Below, piece after piece: positions 1 to 13,521 of a stretch of 64,000 nt of DNA. Source of the DNA: Linnemannia schmuckeri (taxonomy: Eukaryota > Mortierellomycota > Mortierellomycetes > Mortierellales > Mortierellaceae); assembly GCA_029449235.1 (NCBI GenBank), contig JANATG010000013.1, forward strand, positions 496,001 through 560,000, written 5' to 3'. The notes beneath the pieces were generated by a model. That model saw only the letters and a program-made list of their open reading frames with translations. It made no database searches and was not told the DNA's origin. The translations under genes were made by a program, and so were the position numbers. Every line of letters starts with the position of its first letter. Position 1 is the stretch's first letter.

Positions 1-1143
1 CTTCCTTCGATTGGTCGACTTGCTGCTCGTCGGCGACGTTCGGCAGCTCCTCCTGCTTTAGCTCCCCTCCTTGATTGCGATTTGAGGGGCGTAGAGTGGT
101 TGTCTGAGCGGCTGGATTTTTTGCTACCCGCTCCCGCAACTGGTGACGAATTGATACTGTTCAAGACGGATCCTTGCATAAGCGACTCGGGCATGGGTGA
201 TGGACATGCGGAAGAATTGGTGCTTGGGGGCAGTGCTTGGTTGAGAGAGTGGTGTGGTGAATTGTGGTGCAGAGCCTGCTGCTGTGAGAATTGTGTGCGA
301 TAGTACTGCATCATGTTGGGATCTACATGAGCGGTGTCGATTTGGTGGAGGTTTGGGAGGGATGTTGTTGTAGGGAATGAGCTTAAGGGAGTGGACACTG
401 ACGAGAAATTGGACCAAGATGCCTGGCGATGCAAAGTCTTTTCTTCTGAGGACACTTTGCGCTTGTGCTCAACCTGATCGGCGGTCAAGGTTGGAACAGA
501 GTTTCGTCGTGGAGTCTCGTATACTCCAATAGTGTGTCCGTGTAACGCCATAAATGCAGCCGTTGCCGAGCTGGGAACAGTCGCAGCAGAGTCGGTGAGA
601 AGAGGACCGAGCGCGGCATGGACATAGGCAGAGTTGGAGGTTGGCGTGGTGTACATAGGGCTGGCGCCGTTGGTCTGAAAGTGATGGAGAGAGTTGTTTT
701 CGGTGTTCATGGAGAGTGGGTGGGGGATGGGGGTGGCGCCGAGCATGATGTTGTTCTTGGCCCCTTTGAGCGTCGTGGTGGCGGTGGTGGCTGGAGGGGA
801 CTGGTTGAGGGATACTACAGATGGTGTGACCATGTCGACGTCTTCAGAGGGAGAGGCGGCTTCAATTGTGAAAGATCCTTGTTTTTCTGAAGGGTGTTGG
901 TCTGTTGGCTTGGTATCAAGGCCCATCGAGATATCCATAGAAGCGACAGTTACTGTAAATCGAGGAGTGAAGGGTAGAACGGTACAAAGTATTGCAAGGT
1001 GTACGATTAGGATGGGGTTTTTATTTGCTGGTCCTTATATCATTTATGTACCAATTTGAAGGGGGAGGGCAGAGCGAGCACCTGAATTATATGGGGAAAA
1101 AGTAAGGGCGAGGGGAGGGACACATACCAGTGGTTTCGGCCAT
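1..1143 (-). CDS. Partial gene, N-terminal part of a disordered, possibly regulatory protein
   Basis: The gene runs off the left edge, so only about 322 N-terminal residues are visible. Exon 1 is 16 nt (1143-1128, MAETT plus one base), followed by a GTATGT donor, a 175-nt intron (1127-953) and a TTACAG acceptor; exon 2 runs from 952 to the edge without a stop. The join gives MAETTVTVASMDISMG. Reading upstream from the exon 2 ATG at 938 meets an in-frame stop before any other ATG, which supports the short first exon. The protein is rich in Ser, Thr, Asn, Gln and Pro, with no folded domain visible. A basic stretch near the edge (RRGAKAGG then ERRRR) could be a nuclear localisation signal or the start of a DNA-binding domain. 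A transcriptional regulator is a guess from composition only. A very long C/T tract lies upstream. Confidence 0.72.
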
Positions 1144-1199
1144 GACGGTGCTGCGATGCACGACTAGGACGGCGATACTTGTTTGAACTAGGGGTATGC

Positions 1200-3720
1200 G
1201 TGTTGCAGTATGTACGTGTTGTGAATATGACTAGTCGTTGATTGTTGTGAAAAAGAGAGTGACCTATGAGGGAGAGATGCAATTGAAGATGAAGGGATGT
1301 GTGTGTGTGAGTGGGTATGCAAGCGATATTGAGTAATAGGAAAAGAGTGGTATGGAAGAATGACCGGAATAAGAGAGAAATAAGGAGAAGGAGAAGAAGA
1401 GAGAAGAGAGAGAAAATGAGAAGCGAGAGAGAGAAAAGAAAGGGACACACAGCCAGGTTGAATTGAACACAAAATACAAGTGGAGGGTTGTATAGAGAGG
1501 TATTTCTAATTATAAGTTGGTGTCAAGGCCCAAGCAAAGAGAAGAGAGTGCCGTGTTCGAATGCCTGGATGAATGGGAAGGCAAGTTTAAGTGCAAGTGT
1601 AATTGTTTAAGTGTCTGGGTAAGTTAGCCCCCTCTTTCACTAAATGGGTGCCTGCCTGTGGGGTGCTAATGTATCCTTGTCAAATTGAACATGAAACGAA
1701 TCACGAATCATGCAAATACAGGAACACACACACATAGATGGGACACTACCAGTTACTACACGCATGGGGCTGCGCCTGAGAGCACATAAAGAATATGCTG
1801 CAACTCATTATTACACTCTCAATCGAAATCTTCTCAGTGGGGTTTCTTCGTGTTAAAAAAAAGGCACGGTTCATGTGTGCACAGAGCACCTATCTTTGTT
1901 TATATATACGTTCTTCTCCCCCACGAGTGCAAACCTATGCACGAACACCCCAAAACACGCACGTACAGAGCACATACACAAATAAAAAAAAAATAAAAAA
2001 ATAAATAAAGGCGAACAAGGTTGAGGGGGGCATATGCAAAGGGGACAGACCATGTTTTTAAATGCAATAATAAAAAAGAAAAAAGAAAAAAAAAGTGCAA
2101 AGAAAAGGCAGCACTCAAACCAAACCGCTCACTTGCTTTGCTTGCCAAACTCCAAAACATCCACTTTCTACTTGCCGACACTAAGAGATAGAGATGACCA
2201 ACAACAACGAGAAACAATACAGACAAACAACCAGAACGATATGAAATAGGGATATATTGGCCGCATCCTTGACACTTTTGCACTCATGTCATCAATTGAA
2301 CAACAAGGGGGAGGCAGAGGAGGCCACATGCGAAGGTTGAGCGTGAAACAACTATAGCGCTCAAGGGCATTAGTCAAAATATCCCGAAGTATACTCAATG
2401 CCGTGCAAACCACCAGAGTATGCCTCATGCCTCGTCACATGTACTAAATCGCGCACACAGCCTCCTTTTCTGTCAGGACGATCTTCTTACTTTTTTTTTG
2501 TGTCCAAAACACACAGAAGGACTTATTTGGGGAATGTGGTATGTGGGGTATGGGGCACAGAGATAGGGAAAGAAAGGACCAATTGGGAGGGAAAGGAGAG
2601 AGAGAGGAAAGAGTAAAAGGGATCAGATGTTGCTTACTGTTCAGGGCTTGAATGAGAAAAAGAGAGGGTGAGAGAAGGAGGAAAAGTGAAATATGTTGGA
2701 CTGTGCGTTAAAAACAAAAATGAAGTTTTAAGTCTAGGGTTTTTGCAATTGCTTTGTTGACAGAGCACAAGAGACAGATAAAGGTAAATGAATACGGCGG
2801 GGGTGGAAGGAGTAGTAAAAGACCGTTGAGGCCGACGTTGCAAGGTAGAATAGACGGAGTTGTAGGAAGAAGAAGAAAGCGGAGGAAAGGAGGAGGAAGA
2901 GGGTAAAAGAAGGGAGTGCTGATCAGGGCGATTATAAAGCAAAGAGATGAGCTTCTTATTGGGGATGGGGTGGGATTAGGATTTGAGCACAAAGACGGAG
3001 GAGGTGGATGTGTAATGTGAAATGAAAAAAGAGGAGCAAGAAGACAAAAGTAGATAAGAAAGAGAGAGAAAAAAAAAGAGAAGAAAAAAGGAGCCGGAAG
3101 AGAGTAAAGAATGAAAAAAATGACAAGGATAATCAGTGATGGAGTTTGGGGTTGGGAGGAGGAAGTGTATTAAGACGAGGAGATGCGTGTTCGAGGGTCA
3201 AGGGTGAAAGGGTGAAAAGGAGGGAAAAGGGATTGAGAAAAGGGCTTTCTGGTGTGCTGGGTGACGACGACGATGTGTAACAGAACAGGTAGAAAACAAG
3301 AAAAGAGAAGCGACGAGAAGAAAAGATGATGAATGAATGAAGAGGAGCAGGGTTAAAGGGAAGACAAAGAGACAAGGACAAAGTAAGCATTATTAACGAG
3401 CCATTGAAAAGGGGGGAGAGACAGGGAGAGAAGGGAGAAGAGGAGGAAGACAAGATACACAATTGACAATGGACAATGGACACAATGGACAGTGGGCAGG
3501 TGATAGTTAACTATACATACACAATGAACAAGACGAGAGATGACAATTGAGAGAGAGAGAGGGAGAAGAGAAGGAAGTGAGCAAAACGAGAAATGAGAGA
3601 AGGACTTCAACAAGAAAGAGAGAGAGAAAGAGAGAGTACGAGAGCACGAACAAATGAGAGAAAGAGGGAGTAGGAGGTTATTATTCAGGGAGGAGATGCA
3701 GCTCTCTTTCTCACACACTC
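1200..3720 (-). promoter_or_regulatory. Very long pyrimidine-rich upstream tract (purine-rich on +)
   Basis: For about 2.5 kb the plus strand is dominated by GA/GGA/AAG runs, so the strand that codes for the gene starting at 1143 is C/T-rich. Dense blocks lie at about 1370-1450, 2540-2620, 2770-2930 and 3040-3680. Short open frames here are low-complexity Ser/Leu/Phe or Arg/Glu strings and are not genes. It is probably promoter plus 5' leader; C/T-rich promoter elements are known in filamentous fungi, but a tract this long is unusual. Confidence 0.5.
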
Positions 3721-6700
3721 TTCACTTCGCGCATCTAGTCCTCATTTTCGACCAGTGTTACTTACTATATTTTCTATTACATATCCAAAAGAGCAAAGAC
3801 AACAAAAACAAAACGACAGGCCTCTCCCCCCTTCCTATAGAGAGGAGAGGCATGGGTGAACAAGAGAACAGGAATAATTGATCATTCTTGTCTTCGTTCA
3901 AGTGGGATCTAAAAAGGGGATGAGATGTCGGGTCACAACGCTTGTCTGCTGGCTTCGCTGCTGCTGCTTTATTCCTTTACTCTTTTTTCGTATTTTCGGT
4001 GTGGGCGACTTCGGAGATAAAACAAGGTGTAGCGCGCTGTTCGCGTACATTTAGCATGTGCACGATCGTGTCTTGCCTTTTAATTAATTTTGCTGTATCG
4101 CTTTTTCATAGGCAAATAAAACATATAGTGATAGCATTGCAAACTCAACTAATGTCAGCAGGATCATATAGCATGTTCGTCATTTCAAGTTTTATTCAGT
4201 AACGAAAATACACAAGAAAAGAACAAGTGATATTTTTGTAAATGAAAGAAGAATGGAGAGACGCCAAAAAAAAATTGTCAGAGAGCAATCTTGTCCTTCC
4301 TTCGTGTGTTTTGTATCTGTCTGGTAAGTGTCAGAAAAAAGGGGACGGGGGCAATAGGAAAAAAACGACAGAAGACAGGGAGAAAAGGAGGGACAGAAAA
4401 CTTGCACAAAGAAATCTAAACGAAAATAAAGGTACAACACACAAATACCAACGTGGTATGGACAGAGAGACATGCCGTAAAACGCTCCATCTCTTTTCTC
4501 TTTTTTTTCTCTTCAGCTGAATAAACAGTTGCGTGAATGCGTTTTTGTTTGCTTGTAATGGCTATCAATGTGCATCCATCTTCTGCTTTTGTCTCTCTTG
4601 TGTCCACTTTTTTCATTGTTTGTTTGTCGTTAGCATCATGTCATAAACACACACAGAGAGAGAGCGAAGGGAAGATGCCGTGTAGGTGTGAGGAATGGGG
4701 TGAGGAAGAGAGGGAAGGAGAGGGCGACGGACAGAAGGAGAGGAGAGAAAGGAAAGGAGCAAGGAGCATGCAGGCGTACGACATGGCATCTCTTTTTCTT
4801 TCTCTCTCTCTCTGTCTGTCTTTGCGTTTCTTTCTTTCTCACCCACTCCATTCGCCCATGGGTGTCTGCGTGTTTTTTGTGTCTGCCGAAGGCTTTGTGC
4901 GTGCGTTGTCCCTTTTTTATTTCTATGGCTTCATTCTATTTCTGTACGTCGGTCGTTCAGAAAGGGGAAGGGGGACGTCTGGGGAATCACGCACAAACAC
5001 AAAGAAACTAAAAGGCAAAAACAACAAAATAAACAATACACTCATGCCGGCATAGCGGCCCCATTCTATCGAAGAGAAAAGGCTACATCAACATACAGAC
5101 CTATCACGCAGGTTGAAAGGGTGAAGGTGCTCGAGAGTAAACATGTAAATGCATAAACATACACGCACACATGCATGCACAAAAGCAACCATGTAGGTAG
5201 CCGCAGCCCTGTGGCCAGCCAGACAAAAAGAGAGACAGGTAAAAGCAGGCTGCCTGTATGGATACGACATCATAAGGGTCAAATAAATATTGACATACCA
5301 GTGGGACGGTAAACAATCTTTGAACGCATCTTGCATGGGTCATTCAATGCTCTTTATCCTACGAATAATATGAAGACAAAGCACGATTATCACACCTGGA
5401 GGGGCTTTAGTATGCGGACACCCCATGGTTCAACTCTCATCAATTGGTCCACCCCGTTGTTCCTAACCCCCTCACTTCTGTATGAATGTGTCATGTCTCA
5501 CCAACAAGGAATACATATTAGAAAGATTACAACACCTCCAATAGAAGAACCACACCACCAACATCAAACAAGGCACGGCTTGGAACCCCAACGGTATGAC
5601 ATGGACCAAAATGTCCCTTCGCTTTATCTTATTTTATACCATGATCCATACCTTGTGCCTGTTTTGCGTCCTGCAGCAACAGAAAACAATTGCCTTTCTG
5701 GTTCCCATCTGCCTTCATTGGATGGGATGTGATAGGCTAGGCTGACTAGCTGCTTGACTGATTGACCTCTCCTTTTTGCGAAAAAGCTCACAACCGATGT
5801 CAGGGGAGAGAGAGAGAGAAAGGGATGAAAGACAAGTGGAAGAAAGGGATGCAGAAAGGGGTGCATGCCATACACACACCCACACTCGTATCATTACCAT
5901 GCCCGTATCCATACACGCATTTGCATGTCGCTACTACAGTACAATACAATCGATATTGGACCATGATTCTTATTTAAATGTTTTCTAGGGTGGACAACAT
6001 GGGTTTTGCCTTCATTCCTTGACATACTACACTTTGTTGTCGTCGAGTTTGTTCTCTCATGAGTCCCTACGAGTGTTGTCATCCTGGTCATGTTTTTATT
6101 TATCACAATGCGGCTCGTACGGCTCAGATCCATTAACTCACTCGCCTTTTGTCTGGCATAGTCTAGCACATAAAAGGCGAAAGAAAATAAAAACGAACAA
6201 ACACCACCTACACATGGCACCCAGAAGCACACAATAAAACAACAACACAGACTAAGGAAGGACAAAAAAATCGTGAGTATAAAGATAATAAAGGAGAGAG
6301 GAGGTGAAGGGGTCGAAGGGGAAGGGGTTGGGGTTCCTTGTGAAAAATTGTAGAAGTAAATAGCAAACAGTGATTGAAGCAAGACTAGCCCATCCGGCCA
6401 GACATATTAGGCCCCCCAAAAATGGAACCATACCACACCGATTGACCGACCTATTTAGTCGGACAAAGTATACACAAGCCAGGCAGCCGCATGTGGTGAG
6501 AACGGTGACGGCGGCGGGCGAAGAGCTGGCGGGAGGGAGTACTCAAGATACGAACACGACGTCCCTTCTCTGTTCGTTGTATTTTATCTGCGATTGGGAC
6601 GAGGTGCATATCCCGAGGAAATTATGCACATCAGGGAATGTGTTTTAGACGTCCATTGACCGAGAGAAAAATGCAATAGAGACAAATAAAAAGATGTGAC

Positions 6701-7556
6701 CCAAGTTGCATTTTAGTCCATTTTGCGCGCATGAAAAATGGCCAACCTGACATCTCTGATGATGGCACTATGGACGATTGGTCCATGATGTATCCACATT
6801 GCTACATGTGTGAACTCCTTCGGCTCAATCCTATCATCGCATGAAAAAGTCAGCATCAATGTATGAGATAACAACAGCGTGCAATGAACAAAGCACGATG
6901 ATCATAGAGTGTGTACTATTGAGCTATATGTCACGGGTTGTGAACGATATACGTGCATGACATAGGCAACAAAATGCCATGATGGCCAATGTTACCACCC
7001 AATTTTTTACTTTTGTACTGAGTTTATCCGAGTTATGTTGTGTATGGGCGAAGCCCGTTCTCTTCTGGCCCTTTCGCCTTTTCTTTTGCATTTTCGCTCC
7101 AAGGAGGGTGAACACAAATGTCGCTACGGAAAGAAAAGGTGGAAGGAAAGGAAGGAAAAGAAGCAAAATGGCGAGAGTCTAGGTCCATTTTTCTATTATT
7201 TGTCATACCGCTTACTCGTTTTATTTTCTCTCGTTCAGGCTCATTTGATTTTTTGTCCCTTCCTTTTCTTCTGCTTTTTCCCCTTTCCATTCTCCCTATC
7301 CCTTGCTTGTTTTTTTCCTGTCTTTTTTGTGTTGTTTACAAAACTGAAAAGGACGGGAAAGATGGCCAGAAGGTTAGATGAAAGGAGGAGATTAAGGGCT
7401 TAGGGAGTCCTCCTTAATTTTTGAAACGTTCCATTTCTTGTGGGTGTGAATGTGTGTGTGCCTGACTGTCCAAAGGAGGAAAAGGGGTGGAGAACCAAAG
7501 TAAAACGGGAATTGTGAGACTATGCACTCTTGGAATGGACCGCATTGATGGTCTTT

Positions 7557-7591
7557 ATTTTTTATTTTTTATTTTTTATTTTTTATTTTTT
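7557..7591. repeat. (ATTTTTT)5 microsatellite
   Basis: Five perfect head-to-tail copies of the 7-bp unit ATTTTTT. Confidence 0.95.
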
Positions 7592-7661
7592 CAAGCTACC
7601 ATTCTTTTGTTTCCCTGGTGTTAATGAGTAGCACATTGGGGAAAGAAATGTGGCCTTGAGG

Positions 7662-7665
<4 letters not shown>

Positions 7666-7700
<35 letters not shown>
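7666..7700. repeat. T35 homopolymer
   Basis: An uninterrupted run of 35 T in gene-free DNA, 75 bp after the (ATTTTTT)5 repeat. Confidence 0.95.
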
Positions 7701-7701
<1 letters not shown>

Positions 7702-8436
7702 AAAGTCGGAGAATAAGAAGGACAGGAATGTGTAGCTATCATTATGTCTAATTCCTACTATACCATACCAATACCATAAGGCAGTAAAATGGTCTCATTT
7801 TGTATCATTGATGTTGTGTCTGGTTACATTACGCAAGATCGCGAGTAGAAAAGGGCAGTCGCGACGCGTCTGTTCTGAAACAGATCCAATCTCGTCTATT
7901 TCTGATATTATTTTGCTTCTTTTAGCAAGGCAAGTTTCTTTCGACGACCCACTCAAAAGACTTAGCCCCTTGCCTCACTGCTGATCAATGTGAGGAGACA
8001 GAAATAGGAGGAGGAGGGAGAGACATAATGACAACAACAAGTTGGACTAGCCCATGGGTTCCTTTGTGGGGTGGAAAGAGGGAGGAAGAGTAAGAGACAG
8101 AGAGAGACACCCAAAACGAAACAAATAAAAAAAATTCTTCGGGACGAAAAAAAGGTGATTTCCACATTCCATGCCGGAGAGGAACACATGTGTCACCCGG
8201 TTTCGCTACAACGAAGGGAAGAAAGAGGAAGTGCCATCTAGAAACAAAAGAATCATCTCTAATCATTATCTCTTTCGTTTCGTGGAGAGAAAGCCAATGT
8301 TAGAATGGCTAATACGCGCTGTTTTTATGTGTGAGGATTATGTTCGTTTAAGTAGTAAGAAATTATTAGATATGGTAAAAAGTTGATAGTATACAAGGAA
8401 GGGGGGGGGGATATAAAGAGGATCATGCCGGTGAGG

Positions 8437-11400
8437 CTAAGGTAATGAGGGCGGGGTCGGTGATGATATCACAGCAGTAGAAGTGGGTGTCAACTCTACT
8501 GGCATTTGCTCTGTAGTATCCACAGTTTCCCGTTGCTTCGCCCTCATAGAAGCAGCAGTGCGTAAGAGCATCGGTGAATGAGGCCCTGTGGTTGTTAAAA
8601 CTGCCGTCATTGTTATCGCAGCTGCTGCAGCTGTTATTGCTGCTTGGCCATCATCGTGGAGTCGGGTCAGGGTATCGCGAGATTGTCTGCGGATCTTGTC
8701 CATTGCTTTCAACTCGGTAGAGATATGAGAGGGTGTTGGGGTGGTGTTGTGGGTATCGACACTCGGTGATGGTGGGCGGATAGTGCTGTTGCTGCTGCTG
8801 ATGGTGGTGTTGTTGGTGTCACTATGTGTCATGATGCTGGATGGCTTTTTTGACAGATCATGTAATGGCTCTTGTCGCGAAAAATAAGATTCGTCGTCAT
8901 GATCTTCAAGAACTTCATCATCCTCCAGCACCGAGCTAATTGCGCTTAATCGTTCCCTCCTCTCGCCTCCTGCTCCTGCTCCTGCTCCTCTTGATCCTTC
9001 TCGAGTCAAAGTCGTGTGAGGAGCGTCGAAGCCTGGTCCTGCTCGATTGAGGGCCATAGGAGGGAACGATTGCGAGGACTTCATGGCAAGAGGACTCGAA
9101 GGCGTGGATATCGACGACTTGATTGGAGAGGTAGTCGTTCCTGACTGACCGCCTCCTCCAGTGTTGGATCGATGTGGCCATTTGATAAGTCCTGCAATGT
9201 TCAAAATGTCTAGCCCGTCACGACGGCCTTCCATGGTCAACCGGCGAGATATCCTCCGAGCTGCTACTGCAGTCTCATCTTCCTCATCACGCGTACTGTT
9301 GCTGCTGCTGTTGCTGCTGCTGTTGCTGTTGTTCAGGAGGAGGAGCGGCGAGGTAAGGGGCGACAAGTGCTGAGTGGGCGTCGTGATCGTGGTGAGGTTG
9401 TTGTTTTTGTTGATAGGTGTGGTTTGGAAATCGATTTTTCGGGTCGATATTCCCAGATTCGGGAGCACTGCTTCGTCCATCCCCACGACTGGATACGACT
9501 TGTGGTCTGATGTTATTTTTTTTGATGATTCCTCTGCTGTTGACTGTGCTGATACTTGAGGTGAGGCGGAAGAGACAGATGAAGGTGTGGTCGGATCACT
9601 TTCATTTCCATCGCTATCACCGCTCCCTGGACTGTTGTTGATTTCCGCAGCAGTCGAGTCAGAACTTGATGTAGTTCCTGCGACGCGGGTATCGTCCTCC
9701 ATGAATCGCTTCGTCCGCTTCTCCTCCATTTCGCGCGTTGCGTAAGTTGAATGAAAGTCCACACTTGGTCTAGTAGCAAGGAACGACGAAGAAGGGTGGT
9801 CAAAGAAAAGGTCGTTTTGTCGAGCAGAGGGGAAAGAGGTCTGTGCGACCAGCATGGCGGGTCGTCGGGGTCGTGGGTCGTTTGTGATGCCGTCCTCGAT
9901 CATGGTGTTGAGATTGTCGTCTCGGGCGCCCGAACCATATTTATCTTGGTAGTGCCGCAAGAGGATTCGCGGCGGCGGCAAGGAAAATATGGGACAGGCG
10001 AGGAGGCGAATGCAGAGGTCCAAAGCCTGGGCCTGCGGACTAAACACCTCTTTGGGTTTGGTCATGTAATAGATGAACATGGCACAGTATCCCTACAATC
10101 AAGGAGAAAAAGCAAAAGGCAGATAAAGGCCAAAGTAAAGTCAAAAAAAAGGAAAAGAAATAGTTTTTTATGCAAAGATGCAACATAGATTAATTTCAAA
10201 TTCCGAAACAGAGGAAAGGCGGCAAAAACAAAAAAGTACGCTTTGCAAGGATGGTTTGACATTTTAGTACCCTCTACGCCCAATTCACACACAAAAGCAC
10301 AAATACACAAGCACACTCCTCGGAGACTACGACATCCTCATTTTTCTCTCCAAGACGTTCTTATCTTTTCATCCTTCCTTAGTTGTTTCTGTAGCCATTA
10401 CACCGTGACATAAAAAAGAAGTGATAAAACAAAGAGAGAGAGAGAGAGGGTTGACTAGACTGAGATGTAAAATGGACACCGTGGATGATGGGAAAAGAGA
10501 GAGGGCAAAGGATAGAGCCCATCACAGTTTTTTTTGGAGTCAAGCCAAAGGAAACAACAAGTGGACGCAGGGTGAATCAGAGAGCAAAACAAAGCAGAGT
10601 AATCCATTATGCCAAACAAATACCCTATTTGCACGGAAACCAAAAAAAAAGCGAAAAAACACCGCCAACAGCCGCGTGTTTCTTCCGTCACAGAAAGAAG
10701 CACCTCGGCCGGGCTCCTCACAACATACTGCTCGCTTCGCATGTCACGGTTTAAGCTGGTTTGGTTGGCGCTCTCTTTGTTCCATCGTTCCCAAGGGTTG
10801 AATGACGACGGACAGATGGGATCAAGAAAATAGCGGTCTGGAAGGTCAAGGGATGTGTTTGAAGCATATAAGGAAGGAATTAGGGAGGAAATCAACTTAC
10901 AATGGACGTAATTCCAAGGGCACTTAGGTACCAGGTACCAACGGCGAGCGTGTTGCTGTCGGCAATCATGGCAACACCGGTGCTGTTGTGATGCCGCACC
11001 AAAGGAACCTAAGTAAACGACACGACATTGTGTTAGCATATGGCGGGCAACCATTTTGCAATTGAACAACCCCGTGTTTCCCTGTCCGAGGGAGAGATAT
11101 TCCACTGATATAAAGGAGTACTCTTTCTTTTGTCGTCCACGAAAAGAGAGGGCGGGAACGGACCAATGCTAATTGACAACGGGACTTTGCTCTTTGTATT
11201 TTTGTATTTCCTCACTCGATGAATTTGTCAATGTTCTACAGGTTCATCACGTCCAGCATAAGCACAACGAGACGAGGAGGGTCACTGCCGCATGAAGAAA
11301 CGATTGCTTCGAAACGAAAAGATCCTGTCTGTAAGAAAATAAAACAATGAGAGTGTAAAGGTAGAGTCGGAAGGGCCGTGGTAGAATCTGAGTGTAGAAG

Positions 11401-12082
11401 GCTCACAGTGACCATTAACGGCAATGTTTGCCCCTTGCTTCTTCCCAAACGATAGTTGGCTTGTTATATATCCTCCTATGAACCATAAGCATTTTTCTTT
11501 TTTGCTTCTGATGCCGTCGTTGTTGCTGTTGTCGATGTGTTGTTGACCATTATCGGCGCAGTTGACGTGAATAAAATAATTGAAACTTACAAAGAGGTAG
11601 GCAATGGTGACTCCACAGGCAAGAACCTTGACCATTTGTCGCACCCAGTAGATCCAGATGACAGGGGTCGAATCCTTGTCGAGGGTGTGTGAGCCCCAGA
11701 CAGCATAGCAATAGTAGGACAGCTCCGATATGGCGACAAGGTCGTAGATGATGACGGAGGCGAGGGCGGTTCTCCAGATCAGGGTCTGATGGCGGGTGAG
11801 GGGGTAGAAGGCATAACCGAGTTGGATGATGGTAGAGATGACCCAAGTGACGGCGATGCATTCAGCGATGAACTGGTAGACCCAGAAGATGGAGAGCGAC
11901 ATCTTGTCGGTGGTATAGACGATGGAGAGGGCCGAGATGGAGAGGCCGCAGAGGGCCATGACGGCTGAGCCGAGACGGAGAGGTGTCCTTGAGCGGTTGA
12001 ACTGGACGCAGGCGAGGGCTGCGACCAGGGCAGTGAAGCAGGTCGCGACAATGGAGCTAGGGACAGGCGGGATGGTGATCAT
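8437..12082 (-). CDS. 7TM-A: seven-transmembrane protein with long Ser/Thr-rich tail (751 aa)
   Basis: Three exons: 12082-11591, 11008-10901 and 10092-8437, both introns phase 0. Exon 1 ends ATAYLF-like at a GTAAGT donor; exon 2 starts VPLVRHHNS and ends GITSI; exon 3 starts GYCAMFIYYM. Hydrophobic segments lie near residues 8-27, 37-56, 63-92, 103-127, 139-168, 188-212 and 220-245, giving seven helices. About 500 residues follow, rich in Ser, Thr, Asn and Pro with Asn/Ser and Ala runs, probably disordered and cytoplasmic. The topology resembles a G-protein-coupled receptor, but I recognise no named family. The join is supported by colinear similarity to the gene at 18367-23265: YLFVPLVR against YLFVPLLR, TWYLS against IWYLS, FSLPPP against FSLPAP. 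Introns of 582 and 808 nt are long for this window. Membrane location is confident; ligand and function are unknown. Confidence 0.85.
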
Positions 12083-12149
12083 CCTGAGTGATAATGGTGA
12101 AAATACTCCTGCAGCAACGCGACTGGGTGGGTTTCAGGACGACTTGATA

Positions 12150-12930
12150 TCGGTGATGAGCGATGATTCAATACAGGAACCAGGGGAGGGGAAGGGGAAT
12201 CACTTCTGGTAAACAAGAAAGGGGAGAGAAACTGGTAACCAGAATACAGGGGTAATGGAAAAGATACTAAAAAGGCGTGCCTGTATTTGAGTGTTGGAGA
12301 TTGTTGAAAGGGGTGTATGCTGGGTGGGGGATAAGGAAAGAGTGGGTGTGGGGGAGAGTGAGTGAGTGGAAGGTCGCAGGGGGGGGGGATGGAGTGTTCC
12401 CTCGGTTTAACGCAGACTGGGCATCCTGGGGAAAACTGTGTGTACTTGTCCTCAATGGGTTCGATAGTTATACAACAATTAAAAGGACTGAAGGGAGAGT
12501 GAAAAAAAGAGTGAAAGGAAGGTGTGATGAAAAGTTGATCGTTAGTGTTATGGAGATGAGTGTGAATGTGTGTGTTTAATCAAACAAGAGGAGGTGAGAT
12601 GATGATGAGAGTAAAAAGAGTTGAAAGAGTACAGAAAGGGAAGAGGTGGCCCATGAAAGGTGAGCGAGCGAGGTTGACTTGTGAATGGGTCCAAGGAAAG
12701 GAGAAAGGAAGGAGAAGACAAAAGAAACGATAGTGATGAGCAAAAGGTAAAGGAAGAGGAAGGACAGAAGGGGAAGGGGAAGGGAAGAAAGAAAACACTA
12801 CGCTGCAAGATGCAAGTCGACCAACGGACTCTGAAGCAAACAAGTGTATTTATGACAGGCAAGAAAAAGGCCCGACGGACAAATAAAAAAAAAAACCACA
12901 CACAGGAGGACACATAGACCATCATCATCG
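12150..12930 (-). promoter_or_regulatory. Pyrimidine-rich upstream tract of 7TM-A
   Basis: The plus strand is G/A-rich (for example 12480-12530 and 12680-12800), so the coding strand of the gene starting at 12082 is C/T-rich. It fits the pattern seen upstream of the other genes. The remaining 0.6 kb up to the dioxygenase start is shared intergenic DNA, so this is a divergent promoter region of about 1.4 kb. Confidence 0.45.
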
Positions 12931-13521
12931 AAGCGGGAAGAGGAAGGGGAAGGAAACCTGAGAGCCATCATTTTCCTTTCGATTGCAAGAGAATAAAGAA
13001 AACGCCCGTGGCGGATGTGATATGTAGTTCAAATGGAGGAGAAAGAGGAGTCTGAAAAAAATCACACATAGCGACTGTTGGCCAATGTCTGTAGACCAAT
13101 GTCTGCCACGCATCGCACATTCGACACATACAGCAGACATAACCCACACAAACCTATTGGCGATTGCAAAGGAACCATGCATAAAAAAAATGCGGGGTAG
13201 GAAGGAGAACGAGAAGGCAACGAAGGGATGGCATTGAGACTGGGTTCAGAGTTGAGCTTCCAATGTATTCAAGGTAAGACAACCGATATGGGATAGGCCA
13301 ATTGGTCAATTGGCACAAAGGGAAAGGGAGTAGGGGATAGGGCTTCGATTCCTTTCTCGGACACACACACGCACGGCGACTACAAGGCTTAGATACAAAA
13401 AGGGAATGATTGTGCCCGCTTTGCTTTCTTTTTCTTTTTTTATTTGCTTTCCCACACTTTTTCATCGCTTTCCGCTTTTCCTCATTCACTCATTCCACTC
13501 TCAGCTCCATCACTCAGTACA

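Larger units (their letters stand above)
3721..8436. other. Gene-free stretch with simple repeats
   Basis: I find no frame with protein-like composition, no splice-linked exon series and no RNA gene. The stretch holds mixed A/T-rich and C/T-rich sequence, a five-copy 7-bp repeat, a T35 run and a short G run near 8401. The last part is presumably the 3' flank of the 7-TM gene that ends at 8437. Confidence 0.6.

Noticed and set aside
4537..5055. Open frame of 172 codons with a hydrophobic start
   Set aside because: Composition tracks GA then CT repeats; no coherent domain, splice context or start context.
5425..5436. GGTTCAACTC, resembling a tRNA B box
   Set aside because: Flanks do not pair as a T stem and no acceptor or anticodon arm can be drawn.
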